A stretch of 64,000 nt of DNA, taken from positions 62,001 through 126,000 of the forward strand of contig QEYB01000368.1 in the NCBI GenBank assembly GCA_017562135.1, in the 5' to 3' direction. Below, piece after piece: positions 61,060-64,000 of the stretch. Origin of the DNA: Dipylidium caninum. Its lineage: Eukaryota; Platyhelminthes; Cestoda; Cyclophyllidea; Dipylidiidae. Position 1 is the stretch's first letter. Every line of letters starts with the position of its first letter. A model generated the notes under the pieces. It did not search any database. It was given only the letters and a program-made list of their open reading frames with translations, and was not told where the DNA came from. Made by a program: the position numbers and the translations under genes.

Positions 61060-64000
61060 GTGAGTATTAATGTCGCAGACTTGTGCTCCCTCTGGGGATA
61101 ATTTCTCTTCAAACATTAAATGCTCATGTCATTTTACCGCCGCTGCTCAAAGCATCACCTAACTGTGCAGGATTGGCTCAAACCCTCATAAACCTGCCTG
61201 TAGCCGATGCGGCGTTGTGTACTCCTGCCCCAAAGTGGCGCTTGTCTTGAATCACTAAGTCGTCTCCCCCGCTGCATCAGGGCTCTTGGATTTGTTGCCC
61301 CATTAGCTCCTGGAGCAAGCTGTCGCCCACTTTTGTGGATATCAATGAGACCGCTGTGGACCACTCACAGAAATCACCGTATTTTCCTTACCCTACCACG
61401 TTTACGTGAAATAATGTTAGTGAAAGCGTTAGGAGAAGGAGTTTGTCTGCGCCAAAAGTAAGCACTTCAAGCCGGATTGATGGACAACGCACCAGACGTG
61501 TTAGGCTACTTGCATTTTGTGCTGCATCATGCTACGATCATGTTTGCAAGTGTATTTACTTTTCGGTGGATTATTCTACAATTTTTTTAACTGGGTAATT
61601 CAGCTAAGCCAATTGCTTTTCACTTTGCTCCACCAGATGACTATCTCTTTCTCCTCCTCTTCCTCCTTTTCCCATCCCTCTCCCTTTCTTCCCCACCCTC
61701 GTTCTCGCGTCCTCGCATTCCTCAAACCGGAGTCCAAACATTATGGGAAAAGAGCACGAACGGTATGCACTGGCCTTCCATTCCCACCCAGTTCATCGTG
61801 GTGAACCAATCAGCTGCATTAACCCAGTCATTTCTGTTTTGAAAACGTTTTTACGAGGCAGAATAAATTCTGAGTGTACTTTAATGTGTGACCACTCGGC
61901 CATATTTTAAATCACAGAAAAATTATTCGGCAATTTTAAGAAAATTAACATAATTGCAATGTCAAGCAAGTTGCCCCTTCCTCAGTATTTCTGTGCCTTT
62001 CAGGGCGCAGCGTCTCCACGAGAATCCACGCTAATTGTTTTGGCTCTTGCCGTGACGTACAGTCACTCGGAGGAGTCCTCAGACTAAAATTCAGTTTCTG
62101 GGGTGCGCTAGTTTGGCGTGTGCGTTGCGGGAGACGAGGCCTCCGGCCGCGGTCCTGTCGACGGACTCTGCGCTGAGTGACCCTCGCCTTCGTGCATCTA
62201 CCTTGGATGTGGTCACGCTGCTCCCCTCAAATAAGTTATTTTTGAAGGTGTTCAGGAGAGTTAGTTCACCAAGCCTGTTCACCTGCTACTCCATGAGCTC
62301 CACTGACTCGCTAGCCAATGAGGTATTGTTCTGATTGACATGGCATTTTATATGAATGAACACGTAGGGAATTGTGAGGGGAAGAGAAGATGGGTGGCAG
62401 GTGGTGGGTGTGTCTCATGTTCTGTTACGAGGAGGTGTTGTCCCTCCACATCATCACCGCCCAGAGTTCTCTGCCCCTCACCTTAGCCTTCACCTGTACT
62501 GTCGTCCCACCACTGTCGTAACGGTCGCCTACTTTATTCCTCTCAACCAATGCCGTCTCGCCTCTCGGTGGAGAAAGAGAGCGAGGGCGAGAGAGAGAGA
62601 GGGAGAGAGGGAGGAAGAGAGGGTGGAAGGGAGGAACGGAAGGAGGGAGAGAGGGGGAGAGAGACAGAGGAGCGAGGTAGCGTGAGTTAAGTTTCGACGG
62701 TCAATAACTGCGCGCAGTTCTACAAGGAAGAGAGTTCCACTTTGTAAACATACCCCACGGCCGCAACAGTCACGTCTACTGCCTGAAAAATTGTTGCCCT
62801 GCCAAATTGCTAAATTTCCTCTTCGCTTTCTTCCTGCTTATTAATCATTCCCTTTTTGCGAGGAGATCTTAGTCTGTTTATGCTCTTCCCTGCCGAGAGC
62901 AAGATTAACAAAACCTTCGGGCACCGAAAACTACCGCCGCTGGCGTTGACCAGGTCTGGCAAAAACCCACATAAGTGATAGCAAACAGAATGGCTTTTGG
63001 AAGCGAGCCAAATGTGACGATGTGTCGTGCACGCTCAGTCTTCACCCAAACCCATTCTTGTTTTGCGGTTCGCAATGTCACTCGGCCACGAAGCTCACAA
63101 GGCATCTCTCAGTTAATGCATACCAAGCGGAAGAAGATTTCGTGGTTCCCTCATGCTTTAAGCGTTGTCCTCAGCGTCAGGTGAAGTCATTAGGTGGCTG
63201 AGCCTCAGAACTCAACTGGTTTGGCTGAAATTCACTTAGCATCGGCCACTCCGCCTATGCCGGGGGGTACAGACATCGTCACTCGCGCCACAATCGCTAG
63301 AGTCACGCTTATGCCGTAATTGTTGGTATGAAACACAAGGCGCGGAATTGGGCGACGAAATACAGTTGAGACGAGAGCACGATCAAAAGCCATCCGATTG
63401 GAATCAGGGTGGCATTCCAAGCAACCTGGCCGTCTTAATCAATCCCTGAAACTCCTCAAGGCACGCCTCCCCAGTCCAAAAGATGACACCCGCGATAGAC
63501 TATTCTCCTTCCTCTGACAAACCGGATGTTACCCTTCTTTTTCGAATTTCACCGGATTCTCATTAAAATATAAGGAAAAGGAGATTGGGTTGGGTGGGAG
63601 CTCTCTCTTCCCATCGTGACCTTTGCCATGGTACTGACCACAAAAATACAAACTTTCTAGCGCTGGACGGCGAGCAGGGAGGGGGGGGGAAGAGAAGTTG
63701 TTTCTTCCAGACCCTCATGTTTGCCTGGCAAAGATGGAAACGAATGAACGATAATTGAGGATGTTGGATTTGTCTGAGGTGAATGGTTGAACAGTGGCCA
63801 AGTGACTTTAGGCACCACTACTCCTGTTTCGCTTCCTTGCCTTTAATTTGTCTTATTTGGCATCGTAGCGCTTGACTGTGGATGTCACCTTGGAGAATTT
63901 CCTCATAGTTAGAAGCACCACCTGGAGTCGTTGAAGGTGCCGCAGGCGACTAAATATCATTTCAAGGGGACGGGACGGGCGAAGGGCGGGTGCATTTACC
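61060..64000 (+). other. Downstream of last recognised UNC80 exon
   Basis: The family's next conserved block (an aromatic- and Leu-rich helix pair near human residue 2,900) was not found, so this is probably intron with the final exons beyond 64000. Two exon-like stretches were seen: 61171 onward after gtgcag, in phase with the exon ending 61059 but stopping at 61256; and 62095-62322, open and bounded by cag and gt, but of no recognised similarity and in the wrong phase to follow 61059 directly. A purine-rich GA tract fills 62570-62676. Confidence 0.4.
62570..62676. repeat. GA-rich polypurine tract
   Basis: About 107 bases almost entirely G and A, with runs of GA and GGA units, in the presumed last UNC80 intron of this window. 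Confidence 0.85.

Noticed and set aside
62095..62322. Open stretch bounded by cag and gt after the last UNC80 exon
   Set aside because: It has no recognised UNC80 similarity and its phase does not follow the exon ending at 61059, so it was left out of the gene model.

Overview
The window is animal nuclear DNA. It has spliced genes with GT-AG introns, metazoan gene families and no bacterial operon structure. The families present are a GDP-fucose transporter, BTBD1/2, UFD1, CKS and UNC80. The proteins are divergent, low-complexity inserts are common, and several introns are only 30-37 nt long. Together these suggest a parasitic flatworm, most likely a tapeworm. That placement is inference; no species call is made.

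Layout: (1) positions 404-1172, the 3' end of a GDP-fucose transporter (SLC35C1 type), + strand; (2) 2238-6547, a complete seven-exon BTBD1/2-type BTB-BACK-PHR gene, - strand; (3) 8440-10732, a complete eleven-exon UFD1 gene, + strand, carrying one apparent missing base; (4) 11742-13579, a long unrecognised, low-complexity coding region with one frame break, + strand; (5) 14877-15294 and 16029-16325, a tandem pair of CKS genes, the second of which lacks key phosphate-binding residues; (6) 17704 to at least 61059, most of a giant UNC80 gene (about 48 recognised exons, about 11.7 kb of coding sequence), + strand, whose last exons seem to lie beyond the window. UNC80 therefore fills about 70% of the sequence.

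The genes do not form a pathway. UFD1 (p97/VCP-dependent protein extraction), BTBD1/2 (probable ubiquitin-ligase adaptor) and CKS (Cdk adaptor) are housekeeping or cell-cycle genes. UNC80 is the scaffold of the NALCN sodium-leak channel in neurons. Exon borders were read by eye from splice signals, codon phase and remembered family conservation; nearly all junctions agree in phase. Where phase fails (UFD1 exon 4, the 11.7-13.6 kb gene, UNC80 near 47.75 kb and possibly 49.97 kb) a single absent base would explain it, so residual assembly indels are the simplest reading. Sequence before about 20.9 kb looks clearly more AT-rich than sequence after it.
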